DNA from: Scalindua sp964584595
GTDB lineage: Bacteria; Planctomycetota; Brocadiia; Brocadiales; Scalinduaceae
Assembly: GCA_964584595.1 (NCBI GenBank)
Contig: CAZPAM010000009.1
Coordinates: 1-56,382, forward strand
Length of the DNA: 56,382 bases
Direction: 5' to 3'
Part shown: piece by piece, positions 41,244 to 50,235 of the stretch
Layout: each line of letters begins with the position of its first letter
Position numbering within the stretch: position 1 is the first letter of the stretch
Program-made: the position numbers and the translations under genes
Notes under the pieces: model-generated
What the model saw: the letters and a program-made list of their open reading frames with translations, nothing else
The model's database searches: none
What the model was told of the DNA's origin: nothing

Positions 41244-44200
41244 ATGAAAATTCGTATTAATATTAAACCGTATTCGGCAATCCTACTAGTTGTATTTATG
41301 CTGTTGCTGTCCTTTCCTCAAGCCGTATTGTCTCAGGAGGAAAAACTGGCGGTGATATCTGAATATGAGGGTGATGTCAAGGTAGAGCATGAATCGATAT
41401 TGAAGACAGTAAAGAAGATAGGTAACAGGATAAGGAATTCTGCGATCTATGATGACGGTTCTGTTATAACTATGGATGCATCAACGGCAGATCTGGTCTT
41501 TAGTGACAATACTAGCCTGGCGATTAATGAGAACACTTCACTGACTATAACTACAAGGGAGGCGTCCGGAGAAGAGGGTACAGATGGCGGCTTTATCAGG
41601 AAGGTATCCGATAAACAGGGTGCTATTGTCAGAAATATTTATGTAGAGGCAGGGAAGTTTCTGGCAGATATAACTCCCAGTAAGTCAGTATTGACGGAGT
41701 TTGAGACGCCTACCGGTGTGGCATCAGTAAGGGGGACGGCGTTCACGCTTGCCTATGTTGGTGGTGTTACAAGTATTGACCTGACAGAGGGGCTGGTGGA
41801 ATTTGCCAGTGCAGGGGATGATGTAAGCTTTAGTATTGAGCCCGGAGACTTTATAGATGTTTCTACACCGGACTTAGGCCATACATCGATAGGTGTGAGG
41901 TCAGGGCAGTTAGATGTTGCGACGGATACAGGCACATTAACAGTTGAATCAGGTGAAAGTACAGGAGTGAATGTAGACGCCGATACGGGTGAGGTAACTG
42001 TGACTGCTGAGGAAGGTACGGTTACACTTGAAACTATAACAGGAACCGCAACCATAGAAGAGGGTGCATCGGCAACTACCAGTGTAGACTGTACCGATAC
42101 ATGTGAGATTTCACTGGGTGCGGAAGATGGTACAGTGGAGTTTGAAACATCTTCCGGTAAGGTTATTATAGAAGATGGAGAAATGGCAGGTACTAAAGTT
42201 GATGAAGAGACAGGAGAGGTAAGTGTATCAGCAGAGGAAGGTACTGTTACATTTGAAACTATAACAGGAATCGCAACTATAGAAGAGGGTGCATCGGCAA
42301 CTACCAGTGTGGACTGTACCGATACATGTGAGATTTCACTTGGTGCGGAAGATGGTACAGTGGAGTTTGAAACATCTTCCGGTAAGGTTATTATAGAAGA
42401 TGGAGAAACGGCAGGTACTAAGATTGATGAGGAAACAGGCCAGGTAAGTGTTACGTCAGAGGGAGGTATGATTGAGTTTGAGACAACTATGGGTAATGTA
42501 ATGATGGAGGAAGGGGACGTCATAGGGACTCACGTTGATGCTGAGACAGGAGATGTGATAATGACTGCTGAGGTTGGTACGGTTGAATTCGAGACAGCCA
42601 TGGGTAATGTAATGATGAATGAAGGTGATGCCATGGGGGCTCATATAGATGCTGAGACAGGTGATATGATGATGACAGCAGAAGAAGGTACCATTATATT
42701 TGAAACTTCAGCAGGAACTGCAACTATCGAAGAAGGTCATGTAGTAGGGTCCGCCTTTGAAGAGGATTCAGGTCAGGTAACTATGACAGCAGTGGAGGGT
42801 GGGGTTAGTTTTGAAACGCCTATGGGTATGGCCGTAATGAATGAAGGTGCATCTGTAGAGTTTGCGTTTGATGATAATACGGGTGAGATATCTATGTCTG
42901 CAGTGGGGGGCGTGTCTTCATTAGAAACTGATAATGGTACTATATCAATGGATGAAGGTGGATCTTTTAATTTTACGGTTAATCCATTTACAGGTGAGAT
43001 GACTGTTATTGATGTAGTGGGTGATGTTGTTATGACAAATGAAGACGGTACCACAATGACCATCGAAGCTGGTACAAGCCTGGGGATCATGCAGGATGAA
43101 GGGCCAGGATCGGGAGGTCATTATGATGGAGGAGAGTATGACGGACCACTGGAGCCCGGATATGGGCCTGGCGATGGTTATGACGGGCCGGAGGGTGATG
43201 ATGGTGATCACGATGGAATGAATCCTGATGATTTCGAAGGAAACGTTATAGTAACAGAGGAGGGTATTGTATATGAGGGTACATTTACAGATGAATACGG
43301 TACATCTGTTGGTACTTTTAATGAGTCAACTGGTATATTCGAAGGTACACATACAGATGATACCGGTACATATACAGGTATTCATAACGAGGCAGATGGT
43401 TCATTCACTGGTATATTTGTGGATGCATATACGGGCGGTATATTTGAAGGTACATTTACAGACTATGGATTTACAGGTACGTATACAGATCAATCCGGGC
43501 AAGTATATACTTTTACTGATTTTCAACAGAGTAGTTTCTATTCTGATCAACAAGATCAAGCTGAAATTGAAATGGCTCAACAGCATCCCGGAACGCCGAC
43601 TTCACATACACTAGACAATCCAAATGATTGGACCGAGGGGTTTAATGCCTATACTACCGACAGCTTTGGTCCTATCGTTACAACGACCACTCCGAACACA
43701 AATACGGGAGATTTTGTAGAGACTTTTGGCTCTACTGCCGGTTTTGCCGTAGTCCATACAGGGTTTGGTGCTAATCAAAACAATGGGTTTATAGAAGCGA
43801 CGTTCAACTTTGCCACAGAAGCAGAGCGCGAGTTCTCGTTTGATTATAACTTTATCACTACAGAAAACTGGAATGAGACTAACCCGGTGAATGATGTGTT
43901 CACGGCAAAGTTGATTTTTGCTGATGACTCTGAATATATTCTTGCTACTGCATCGGTGATCTCTTCTGCCTTTACCTCCGTAAGCGGATTACCCGGCGAT
44001 ACTCTGGACTCGTCATTTGGTGGTCAGACCGGCTGGTTATACTCTTTCGATTCCATAATCGTGCCAAGCGGAATAACAAGACTTCGATTCGAAGTAATCG
44101 ATGATAGTGATAACTTTGCTGACTCTGCCGTCCTTTTAGATAATATAGTTGATCCTCCCGTTGTGGCTTCGAGTACGGATTATCTGCTTACCTTTGCCAA

Positions 44201-44780
44201 GATGCTTCGTGGTGATATTGATATTCATGATGCGGATCTCGAGGCGGATGCTGTGGCTAGTGCAGAACACCAGGCCTTCATTGATAAGGTGAATGCGGTA
44301 ATTACTGATATGGAGAATAGTTCAGGTTCTGATTTTGTGGCTGGCCAGGACGAATTCCTTGATAGATTATGGGTTGCCAGGGATAGCCTTGCAAGCCATG
44401 AGGAGAGCGCCGGATTTTTACAACAGACAGGTGTTGCACATAATCTTTTAGAGGCCAGTATCATGTCTGATGAAGGTGTCGGTACAAACAACATTTCTGC
44501 CATCCAGAATTCGCTAAACCAGGCAAAGACCTTTCTGGTTGCCCATATAAATGATTTTGGAGAGACAGACGCTCTTGCTAACATAAGAACTAATATTGAT
44601 GCCGTCTTGGCAAATATAGATAACGCTAATAATAATGAATTTACCACTGCTACAATGGTAGCAATAAGGCAAGGGATCAAGCAGGCATTCAGTGATACCA
44701 TTGACAACATGAATGGCGGGCACAGTCATCCTGAATGTAGTGATCCTACACTTTCATGTTATTCTACGCCTACGTCGTGA
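41244..44780 (+). CDS. Giant FecR-domain repeat protein (unit 1, 1178 residues)
   Basis: Order of parts: signal peptide (1-30, cleavage after VLS-Q); FecR domain (about 35-215) with LTEFETPTGVASVRGTAF; about 10 tandem repeats of 37-38 residues (221-591), each FET..G.....EG.......D..TG.V.M.AE, two of them carrying the pair CTDTC; a Gly/Asp-rich linker (about 615-665); GT-rich repeats (EGTFTDEYGTSVGTFNEST, residues about 675-755); a beta-sandwich-like domain (about 790-970, FDYNFITTENW, DSAVLLDNI); and a helical C-terminal domain (about 975-1150). It is probably exported to the surface. It is paralogous to the 45361-49014 protein but carries two additional repeats from a 225-bp tandem duplication. 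Function unknown; a role in adhesion or matrix is inferred only. Confidence 0.88.
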   Translation: MKIRINIKPYSAILLVVFMLLLSFPQAVLSQEEKLAVISEYEGDVKVEHESILKTVKKIGNRIRNSAIYDDGSVITMDASTADLVFSDNTSLAINENTSLTITTREASGEEGTDGGFIRKVSDKQGAIVRNIYVEAGKFLADITPSKSVLTEFETPTGVASVRGTAFTLAYVGGVTSIDLTEGLVEFASAGDDVSFSIEPGDFIDVSTPDLGHTSIGVRSGQLDVATDTGTLTVESGESTGVNVDADTGEVTVTAEEGTVTLETITGTATIEEGASATTSVDCTDTCEISLGAEDGTVEFETSSGKVIIEDGEMAGTKVDEETGEVSVSAEEGTVTFETITGIATIEEGASATTSVDCTDTCEISLGAEDGTVEFETSSGKVIIEDGETAGTKIDEETGQVSVTSEGGMIEFETTMGNVMMEEGDVIGTHVDAETGDVIMTAEVGTVEFETAMGNVMMNEGDAMGAHIDAETGDMMMTAEEGTIIFETSAGTATIEEGHVVGSAFEEDSGQVTMTAVEGGVSFETPMGMAVMNEGASVEFAFDDNTGEISMSAVGGVSSLETDNGTISMDEGGSFNFTVNPFTGEMTVIDVVGDVVMTNEDGTTMTIEAGTSLGIMQDEGPGSGGHYDGGEYDGPLEPGYGPGDGYDGPEGDDGDHDGMNPDDFEGNVIVTEEGIVYEGTFTDEYGTSVGTFNESTGIFEGTHTDDTGTYTGIHNEADGSFTGIFVDAYTGGIFEGTFTDYGFTGTYTDQSGQVYTFTDFQQSSFYSDQQDQAEIEMAQQHPGTPTSHTLDNPNDWTEGFNAYTTDSFGPIVTTTTPNTNTGDFVETFGSTAGFAVVHTGFGANQNNGFIEATFNFATEAEREFSFDYNFITTENWNETNPVNDVFTAKLIFADDSEYILATASVISSAFTSVSGLPGDTLDSSFGGQTGWLYSFDSIIVPSGITRLRFEVIDDSDNFADSAVLLDNIVDPPVVASSTDYLLTFAKMLRGDIDIHDADLEADAVASAEHQAFIDKVNAVITDMENSSGSDFVAGQDEFLDRLWVARDSLASHEESAGFLQQTGVAHNLLEASIMSDEGVGTNNISAIQNSLNQAKTFLVAHINDFGETDALANIRTNIDAVLANIDNANNNEFTTATMVAIRQGIKQAFSDTIDNMNGGHSHPECSDPTLSCYSTPTS
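42012..42461 (+). repeat. 225-bp in-frame tandem duplication inside the giant FecR gene
   Basis: Positions 42012-42236 and 42237-42461 are nearly identical, each coding one 38-residue CTDTC-containing repeat plus one 37-residue repeat. The paralogue at 45361 has this pair only once (from 46129), so the duplication arose after the two genes separated or was lost there. Confidence 0.85.
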
Positions 44781-44785
44781 TGCGT

Positions 44786-45203
44786 GACCAGGCGGAGCCA
44801 GATCTTTCGGGTGAAGCCAGTTGATGGGAATTTGTAACAATGAATATTATTACAGGCATTAAATACCCTCACGAAAAGTTCTGAAGTTGTTTTAGACCTC
44901 CACCTCTTACTTCGTCAAATCCAGACCTCACATCATCAATAAGCATCAGGTTTCATACAAAAAATACGTCTCTTTTGTGTAATGATTAGGTAATATTTTC
45001 CGTAATTATAGGCCCTTTCTTCACAATTGCAGGCGATTGTACAATGGTATAGGCTATTGCATAATAGTTCATTTCCCTATCATTTTCAATAATAGGCACT
45101 TACACACATCCTTGAGAAAATATTCAGAATATGTAACGGATTGGTATACCCGATGCGATATATGTATCTTGCTATATATTTATATAACATAAGATACAGT
45201 AAT
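44786..45203 (+). repeat. Duplicated spacer with promoter repeat copy C
   Basis: This spacer and 49020-49450 are copies of one another along their whole length (TTCGGGTGAAGCCA, GGAATTTGTAACAATGA, CCACCTCTTACTTCGTCAAATCC, TTTCATACAAAAAATAC). From 44951 on it also matches promoter repeats A and B. It ends with the -24/-12 element at 45141-45157 and a short AT-rich leader. It has no riboswitch. Confidence 0.75.
45141..45157 (+). promoter_or_regulatory. Sigma54-type -24/-12 element, copy C
   Basis: TTGGTATACCCGATGCG keeps TTGGTAT and the TGC element with the same spacing as copies A, B and D. It would drive the remnant small gene and the giant gene of unit 2 with a leader of about 40 bases to the ATG at 45204. 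Confidence 0.5.
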
Positions 45204-45377
45204 ATGAAATCTATCAAGGGCTTAAGAAATTTTCTGATTATCCCAATTTACCTCACATTTCTTTCAATCTTTCCTGTTTGTGCTCAGGATGTGCAATTAT
45301 TGGATGTTACCATCAATGAGGCAAAAGCTGAGGGAGTCTTCACAGTAAAATATAAAAATTATGAAAATTCGTATTAA
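45204..45377 (+). pseudogene. Small FecR gene of unit 2, broken by a 461-bp internal deletion
   Basis: The remnant begins like the unit 3 gene (MKSIKGLRNFLIIPIYLTFLSIFPV) and then jumps from INEAK to the extreme 3' end of the gene (GCTGAGGGAGTCTTCACAG). In the intact unit 1 gene the two joined points each carry GGCAAAAG (40749-40756 and 41210-41217). Recombination between these 8-bp repeats removes 461 bases, which is not a multiple of three, and leaves one GGCAAAAG, exactly as seen here. The frame runs on out of phase to a stop at 45377, overlapping the start of the giant gene. Confidence 0.85.
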
Positions 45378-48300
45378 TATTAAACCATATCCGGCAATTC
45401 TCTTAGTGGTATTTATGTTGTTGCTATCTTTTCCTCAAGCCGTGTTGTCTCAGGAGGAAAGGATAGCAGTGGTATCTGAATATGAGGGCGATGTCATGGT
45501 TCAACACGAAACCTTGTGGAAAACCGTAAAACAAATCGGTAACAGAATAAGGAATTCTGCGATCTATGAAGAAGATTCTGTCAGGACTATGCCTGCATCA
45601 ACGGCAGATCTGGTCTTTAATGACAACACTAGTCTGAAGATTGATGAGGACACTTCACTGACTATACGTACAAGGGAGATGTCCGGAGATGAGGAGACAG
45701 AGAGCGGCTTTATCAGGAAGGTATCCGGTAAACAGGGTGGTGTTGTCAGGAATATTAACATAAAGGCGGGGAAGTTTCTGGCAAATATAACTCCAAGCAA
45801 GTCAGTGTTGACGGAGTTTGAGACACCTTCCGGCGTGGCATCAGTAAGAGGAACAATGTTCACGCTTGCTTATGTTGGTGGTGTTACAAGTATTGATCTG
45901 ACGGAGGGGCTGGTGAACTTTGCCAGTGCAGGGGACGATGTAAGCTTCAGTATTGAGCCCGGAGACTTTATAGATGTTTCTGCACCTGAATTAGGCCATA
46001 CATCGATAGGTGTAAGGTCAGGAGAGTTAGATGTTGAGACGGATACAGGTACATTGACAGTTGAATCAGGTGAAAGTACAGGGGTGAATGTAGACGCTGA
46101 TACGGGTGAGGTAACCGTGACTGCTGAGGAAGGTACGGTTACACTTGAAACTGTAACAGGGACTGCAACTATAGGAGAAGGTGCATCGGCAACTACCAGT
46201 GTGGACTGTACCGATACGTGTCAGATTTCACTGGGTGCGGAGGATGGAACAGTGGAGTTTGAAACATCTTCAGGTAAGGTTATTATCGAAGATGGAGAGG
46301 CGGCAGGTACTAAAGTTGATGAAGAGACAGGCCAGGTAAGTGTTACGTCAGAGGGAGGTATGATTGGTTTTGAGACCAGCATGGGTAATGTGATGATGAA
46401 GGAAGGCGATGTTGTGGGGGCTCTGTTGGATGCCGAGACAGGCGAAGTGATAATGACTGCTGAAGTTGGTAAGATGGAGTTCGAGACAGCCATGGGCAGG
46501 GTAATGATGGATGAAGGTGATGCCATGGGGGCTCATATTGATGCCGATACAGGTGAGATGTTTATGTCAGCAGAACAGGGAGATATAATGTTTGAGACAT
46601 CAGCGGGGACTGCAAGCCTTGAGCATGGGGAAATAGTAGGGACTGCCTTTGATCAAGATACGGGCCAGGTCACTATGACGGCAATGGAGGGTGAGGTAAG
46701 CTTCGATACACCAATGGGTATGGCAGTAATGCAGGAAGGTGCAGTAGTAGAGGTTACCTTTAATGACAGCACCGGAGAGGTGTCAATGTCTTCAGGTGGA
46801 GGTACGTATACACTGGAAACTGATAACGGTATCATAACTATGGAAGACGGTGGTTCTATGGATTTCACGGTTAATCCTGATACCGGAGAGATAACGGTTA
46901 CCGGAGTAACCGGGGATGTTGTGATGACAAATGAAGATGGTACAACAATGACCATCGAATCCGGAACAAACCTGGGAATCATGCATGATGACGGTCATGA
47001 CGGGCCGATGGATGGCGACGGTTATGACGGACAGATGGACGGTGACGGCCATGACGGAGATGGCTCGAAAGACGGTACATTCGAAGGCAATGTAATAGAG
47101 ACAGATGGTGGCTTGGTGTATGAAGGTACAATGACTGATGAATTTGGTGTGTGGACAGGCACTTATGATGAAGCAACAGATACATTTACCGGTACATTTT
47201 CAACTAATGATGGGATGACATTTACATTTAACTCTGACGGTACAGTTACTGATCAATTTGGAAATACGCTGACCCAACAGCAGTTGCAGCAGCTTCAGAG
47301 TCAAACGGGTGATACTACTAATACTAATGATCCTAATAATCCTAATCCTCCTCCTGGTCCGGTTCCTCCTGGTCGATTGGATTTTAATGTGTCTTCGATA
47401 TTCGGTTTACCAGTGAACAGCGTTGACTTGAATACTCCGTCCGGTGTAGACATTAATTACCAGGTTTCCGGCGCGGACAGTTCTGCTGCTACTTTCGATA
47501 GTAGTGGTCCGAACCTTAACTTTGTACAAAATGAATCTATATATGGGTCTAGTCAGGACGGGGTACTGACCCTGGTTTTCAATACGCCAACACCGCTTGT
47601 TAATTTTGGTAGTGCATTGCTTTATGGTAGTAACCTTACTTCGGGATTTACGGTTAAAATGTATGATGAAGTTGGAAGCTTGCTTAGTACAGCTAATAAT
47701 AACACGGTTGTAAATACAACGGGAGATGGAACATGGTCAGAGGCATATTTTAATCATGCAGGATCACTGGTGAAGAAAGTAGAAGTTCTTTATGACTATA
47801 ACGGTGGAATCGCTCCGAACTTTAGATTTGACAATCTATATTACATACAGGATGACAAACTTTTTGATGATTTTCAAGGCGCAAATATAGGTTCGTGGTG
47901 GAACCAACAACTTAATGCTTCCACTAGAACCTCTTTCGGTCCGATTAACGCCAAGAGTGGTAACGCTGGTGATCGTTTTGCCGTAGTCCATACCGGGGGA
48001 TCCGGTGTTAACCATGGCAAACTGGGCATTGATCTTCATTTCGCCGAGAGTGCCAATCGCAATATCAGTTTTGATTATAACTTTATTACAACAGAATTCG
48101 GTGATCCATCGCCACTGAACGACTATTTTGTGGCAGAATTACATCTGCCAGATACATCCACTATAACATTGGTGAATCTCACATACACGGATGTTATAAA
48201 CGGCTCCGGCTTTACAAGCGTAACTGGCTTACCTACAGGCGCAGGCAACTTAGACGCTTCCAGCGGTGGCCAAACGGGCTGGTTAAGATATGATAGTACC

Positions 48301-49014
48301 CACTTCATCCCAAGCGGATTAACAAAACTTGAGTTTCATGTGTATGATGCGGGAGATAATGATCAAGATTCTGCTGTCCTTATAGATAATGTGCTTGATC
48401 CGATAGTAGAAGCATCTAGTACGGATTATCTACTTACCTTTGCCAGGATGCTTAGTGGAGATGTTGGTCTTCATGAAGCAGATCTTGAGGCGGACGCCGT
48501 GGCTAGTGCAGAACACCAGGCTTTCATTGATAAGGTGAATGAGGTAATTACTGATATGGAGAATAGTTCCGATTCTGAGTTTATGGCTGGCCAGAACGAA
48601 TTTCTTGATAGATTATGGGTTGCCAGGGATAGCCTTGCAAGCCATGAGGAGAGCGCTGGATTTTTACAACAGACAGGTGTTGCACATAATCTTTTAGAGG
48701 CCAGTATCATGGCTGATGAAGGTATCGGCACAAACAACATTTCTGCCATCCAGAATTCGTTAAACCAGGCAAAGACCTTTCTGGTTGCCCATGTAAATGA
48801 TTTTGGAGAGACAGACGCTCTTGCTAACATAAGAACTAATATTGATGCCGTCTTGGCAAATATAGATAACGCTAATAATAATGAATTTACCACTGCTACA
48901 ATGGTAGCAATAAGGCAAGGGATCAAGCAGGCATTCAGTGATACCATCGACCACATGAATGGAGACGGACATGAATGCGGAAGTACCATTCATATTGAAT
49001 GTGCACAATCATGA
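45361..49014 (+). CDS. Giant FecR-domain repeat protein (unit 2, 1217 residues)
   Basis: The order matches the unit 1 protein: signal peptide (1-30), FecR domain (about 35-215), about 8 repeats of 37-38 residues (221-516), then a Gly/Asp/His-rich linker (HDDGHDGPMDGDGYDG). The middle differs: after EGTMTDEFGVWTGTYDEATDTF and a proline-rich hinge (NPNPPPGPVPPG) comes an additional beta domain (about 675-840) absent in unit 1. The beta-sandwich-like (about 850-1010) and helical C-terminal domains (about 1015-1190) are nearly the same as in unit 1, almost identical in DNA over the last 450 bases. It is a surface-export candidate of unknown function. Only one CTDTC repeat is present. Confidence 0.88.
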   Translation: MKIRINIKPYPAILLVVFMLLLSFPQAVLSQEERIAVVSEYEGDVMVQHETLWKTVKQIGNRIRNSAIYEEDSVRTMPASTADLVFNDNTSLKIDEDTSLTIRTREMSGDEETESGFIRKVSGKQGGVVRNINIKAGKFLANITPSKSVLTEFETPSGVASVRGTMFTLAYVGGVTSIDLTEGLVNFASAGDDVSFSIEPGDFIDVSAPELGHTSIGVRSGELDVETDTGTLTVESGESTGVNVDADTGEVTVTAEEGTVTLETVTGTATIGEGASATTSVDCTDTCQISLGAEDGTVEFETSSGKVIIEDGEAAGTKVDEETGQVSVTSEGGMIGFETSMGNVMMKEGDVVGALLDAETGEVIMTAEVGKMEFETAMGRVMMDEGDAMGAHIDADTGEMFMSAEQGDIMFETSAGTASLEHGEIVGTAFDQDTGQVTMTAMEGEVSFDTPMGMAVMQEGAVVEVTFNDSTGEVSMSSGGGTYTLETDNGIITMEDGGSMDFTVNPDTGEITVTGVTGDVVMTNEDGTTMTIESGTNLGIMHDDGHDGPMDGDGYDGQMDGDGHDGDGSKDGTFEGNVIETDGGLVYEGTMTDEFGVWTGTYDEATDTFTGTFSTNDGMTFTFNSDGTVTDQFGNTLTQQQLQQLQSQTGDTTNTNDPNNPNPPPGPVPPGRLDFNVSSIFGLPVNSVDLNTPSGVDINYQVSGADSSAATFDSSGPNLNFVQNESIYGSSQDGVLTLVFNTPTPLVNFGSALLYGSNLTSGFTVKMYDEVGSLLSTANNNTVVNTTGDGTWSEAYFNHAGSLVKKVEVLYDYNGGIAPNFRFDNLYYIQDDKLFDDFQGANIGSWWNQQLNASTRTSFGPINAKSGNAGDRFAVVHTGGSGVNHGKLGIDLHFAESANRNISFDYNFITTEFGDPSPLNDYFVAELHLPDTSTITLVNLTYTDVINGSGFTSVTGLPTGAGNLDASSGGQTGWLRYDSTHFIPSGLTKLEFHVYDAGDNDQDSAVLIDNVLDPIVEASSTDYLLTFARMLSGDVGLHEADLEADAVASAEHQAFIDKVNEVITDMENSSDSEFMAGQNEFLDRLWVARDSLASHEESAGFLQQTGVAHNLLEASIMADEGIGTNNISAIQNSLNQAKTFLVAHVNDFGETDALANIRTNIDAVLANIDNANNNEFTTATMVAIRQGIKQAFSDTIDHMNGDGHECGSTIHIECAQS

Positions 49015-49019
49015 TGTGC

Positions 49020-49450
49020 GGTCAGGCTGAGTGTGGCCTTTCGGGTGAAGCCATATGACAGGAATTTGTAACAATGAGTATTATTACAGGCATTAAATAC
49101 CTTCACGGAAAATTCTGAAGTTGTTTTTGACATCCACCTCTTACTTCGTCAAATCCAGACCTCACATTGTATTCCCGCCATCAATAAGCATCAGGTTTCA
49201 TACAAAAAATACATCTCTTTTGTGTAATAATTAGGCAGTATTTCCCGTAATTATAGGCCCTTTCTTCACAATTATAGACGATTGTACAATGGTATAGGCT
49301 ATTACATATTAGTTCATTTCCCTATCATTTTCAATAATAGGCACTTACACACATTCTTGAGAAAATATTCAGAATATGCAACGGATTGGTATACCCGATG
49401 CAATATATATGTATCTTGCTATATAATTATATAATATAAGATACGGTAAT
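49020..49450 (+). repeat. Duplicated spacer with promoter repeat copy D
   Basis: Second copy of the spacer at 44786-45203, with an added GTATTCCCGC near 49169 and scattered substitutions. It contains the promoter repeat from 49196 and the -24/-12 element at 49386-49402. No riboswitch or terminator is present here. Confidence 0.75.
49386..49402 (+). promoter_or_regulatory. Sigma54-type -24/-12 element, copy D
   Basis: TTGGTATACCCGATGCA with the conserved GG to GC spacing. It precedes the intact small FecR gene at 49451 and, through it, the barrel gene at 50236. Confidence 0.5.
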
Positions 49451-50056
49451 ATGAAATCTATCAAGGGCTTAAGAAATTTTCTGATTATCCCAATTTACCT
49501 CACATTTCTTTCAATCTTTCCTGTTTATGCTCAGGATGTGCAATTATTGGATGTTACCATCAATGAGTCAAGGGGTGATGTCGAAATAATGCTTCCAAAT
49601 ACACTTGACTGGATACCGGTCCCTGCAGAAGCAGGCGTCACTTTTTCTGAAGGTACCCAGGTCCGTACAGGCCCACGTTCCAGTGTCTCTCTCGTCTTTG
49701 CAGACAGCAGTGTTGTCCTTGTTGATTCTCTTACCTACATGACTGTAGAGCAATTCTTCAGGACTGATAATGTTGTGACTACCAGGATAAACTTGGTTGT
49801 TGGCTCTATCGTAAATACACTGAATGATGGAACACATTTCGAGAATGACTATCAGATCATCACCCCTTCATTGACTGAGACGTTGAATAGTAATGAGATA
49901 AAGAAGGTAGTTTCAGGTGCAATGTACAAGGATAGTGTAAGAACAGGGCCCAGAGAAGGTGGAGGTGTAGGTGAAGGAACAGGCGGTTATAAAAAGGCTC
50001 CGAGTGCAGGGCAAAGGGCTCAGGAGAGGCAAAAGCTGAGGGAGTCTTCACAGTAA
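49451..50056 (+). CDS. Small secreted FecR-domain protein (unit 3)
   Basis: The 201-residue protein has a signal peptide (MKSIKGLRNFLIIPIYLTFL, cleavage near VYAQ) and the same FecR domain as the unit 1 copy, ending in a Gly/Lys/Gln-rich tail (TGGYKKAPSAGQRAQERQKL). From AGVTFSEGTQ on, the DNA is almost identical to unit 1 (one mismatch in about 330 bases), whereas the 5' part matches the broken unit 2 copy instead. It thus looks like a mosaic produced by gene conversion. Its start codon context lacks a strong ribosome-binding site. Confidence 0.88.
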   Translation: MKSIKGLRNFLIIPIYLTFLSIFPVYAQDVQLLDVTINESRGDVEIMLPNTLDWIPVPAEAGVTFSEGTQVRTGPRSSVSLVFADSSVVLVDSLTYMTVEQFFRTDNVVTTRINLVVGSIVNTLNDGTHFENDYQIITPSLTETLNSNEIKKVVSGAMYKDSVRTGPREGGGVGEGTGGYKKAPSAGQRAQERQKLRESSQ

Positions 50057-50104
50057 GTAGCACTATCAAAGTAAATTTAAAGATTATTATTTATGATAGA
50101 AATT

Positions 50105-50161
50105 ATGAAAATTCGTATTAATATTAAGTGTGATCTTCTATATAGAGTGGTGGCGGATTAA
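50105..50161 (+). pseudogene. Vestige of a third giant FecR gene (first eight codons)
   Basis: The sequence GAAATTATGAAAATTCG and the next bases coding MKIRINIK are the same as the start of both giant genes, at the equivalent place after the small FecR gene. After INIK the sequence diverges completely and stops 11 codons later. The remainder of the unit 3 giant gene has therefore been deleted or never duplicated. Confidence 0.8.
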
Positions 50162-50235
50162 TTTACTTGCAAGGTTGTCCTCAGTAGTATATGTAGTGTT
50201 GGTGATTAAGGATGGTTGTCTTCAGGTGAAAGGAT

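Noticed and set aside
42012..42461. Regular repeats that could suggest a CRISPR array
   Set aside because: The repeats are long, in frame and protein-coding, with no unique spacers and no cas genes.
41753..42523. A 256-codon minus-strand open frame opposite the giant FecR gene (and similar ones near 42773, 44225, 46221, 48471)
   Set aside because: The Val/Ser/Pro-rich translations are antisense images of the repeat-coding DNA and recur wherever the repeats do; no ribosome-binding site or known domain.
49568..49837. Minus-strand frame opposite the small FecR gene, also found at 40786-41019
   Set aside because: It recurs only because the sense genes are near-identical; there is no independent coding evidence.
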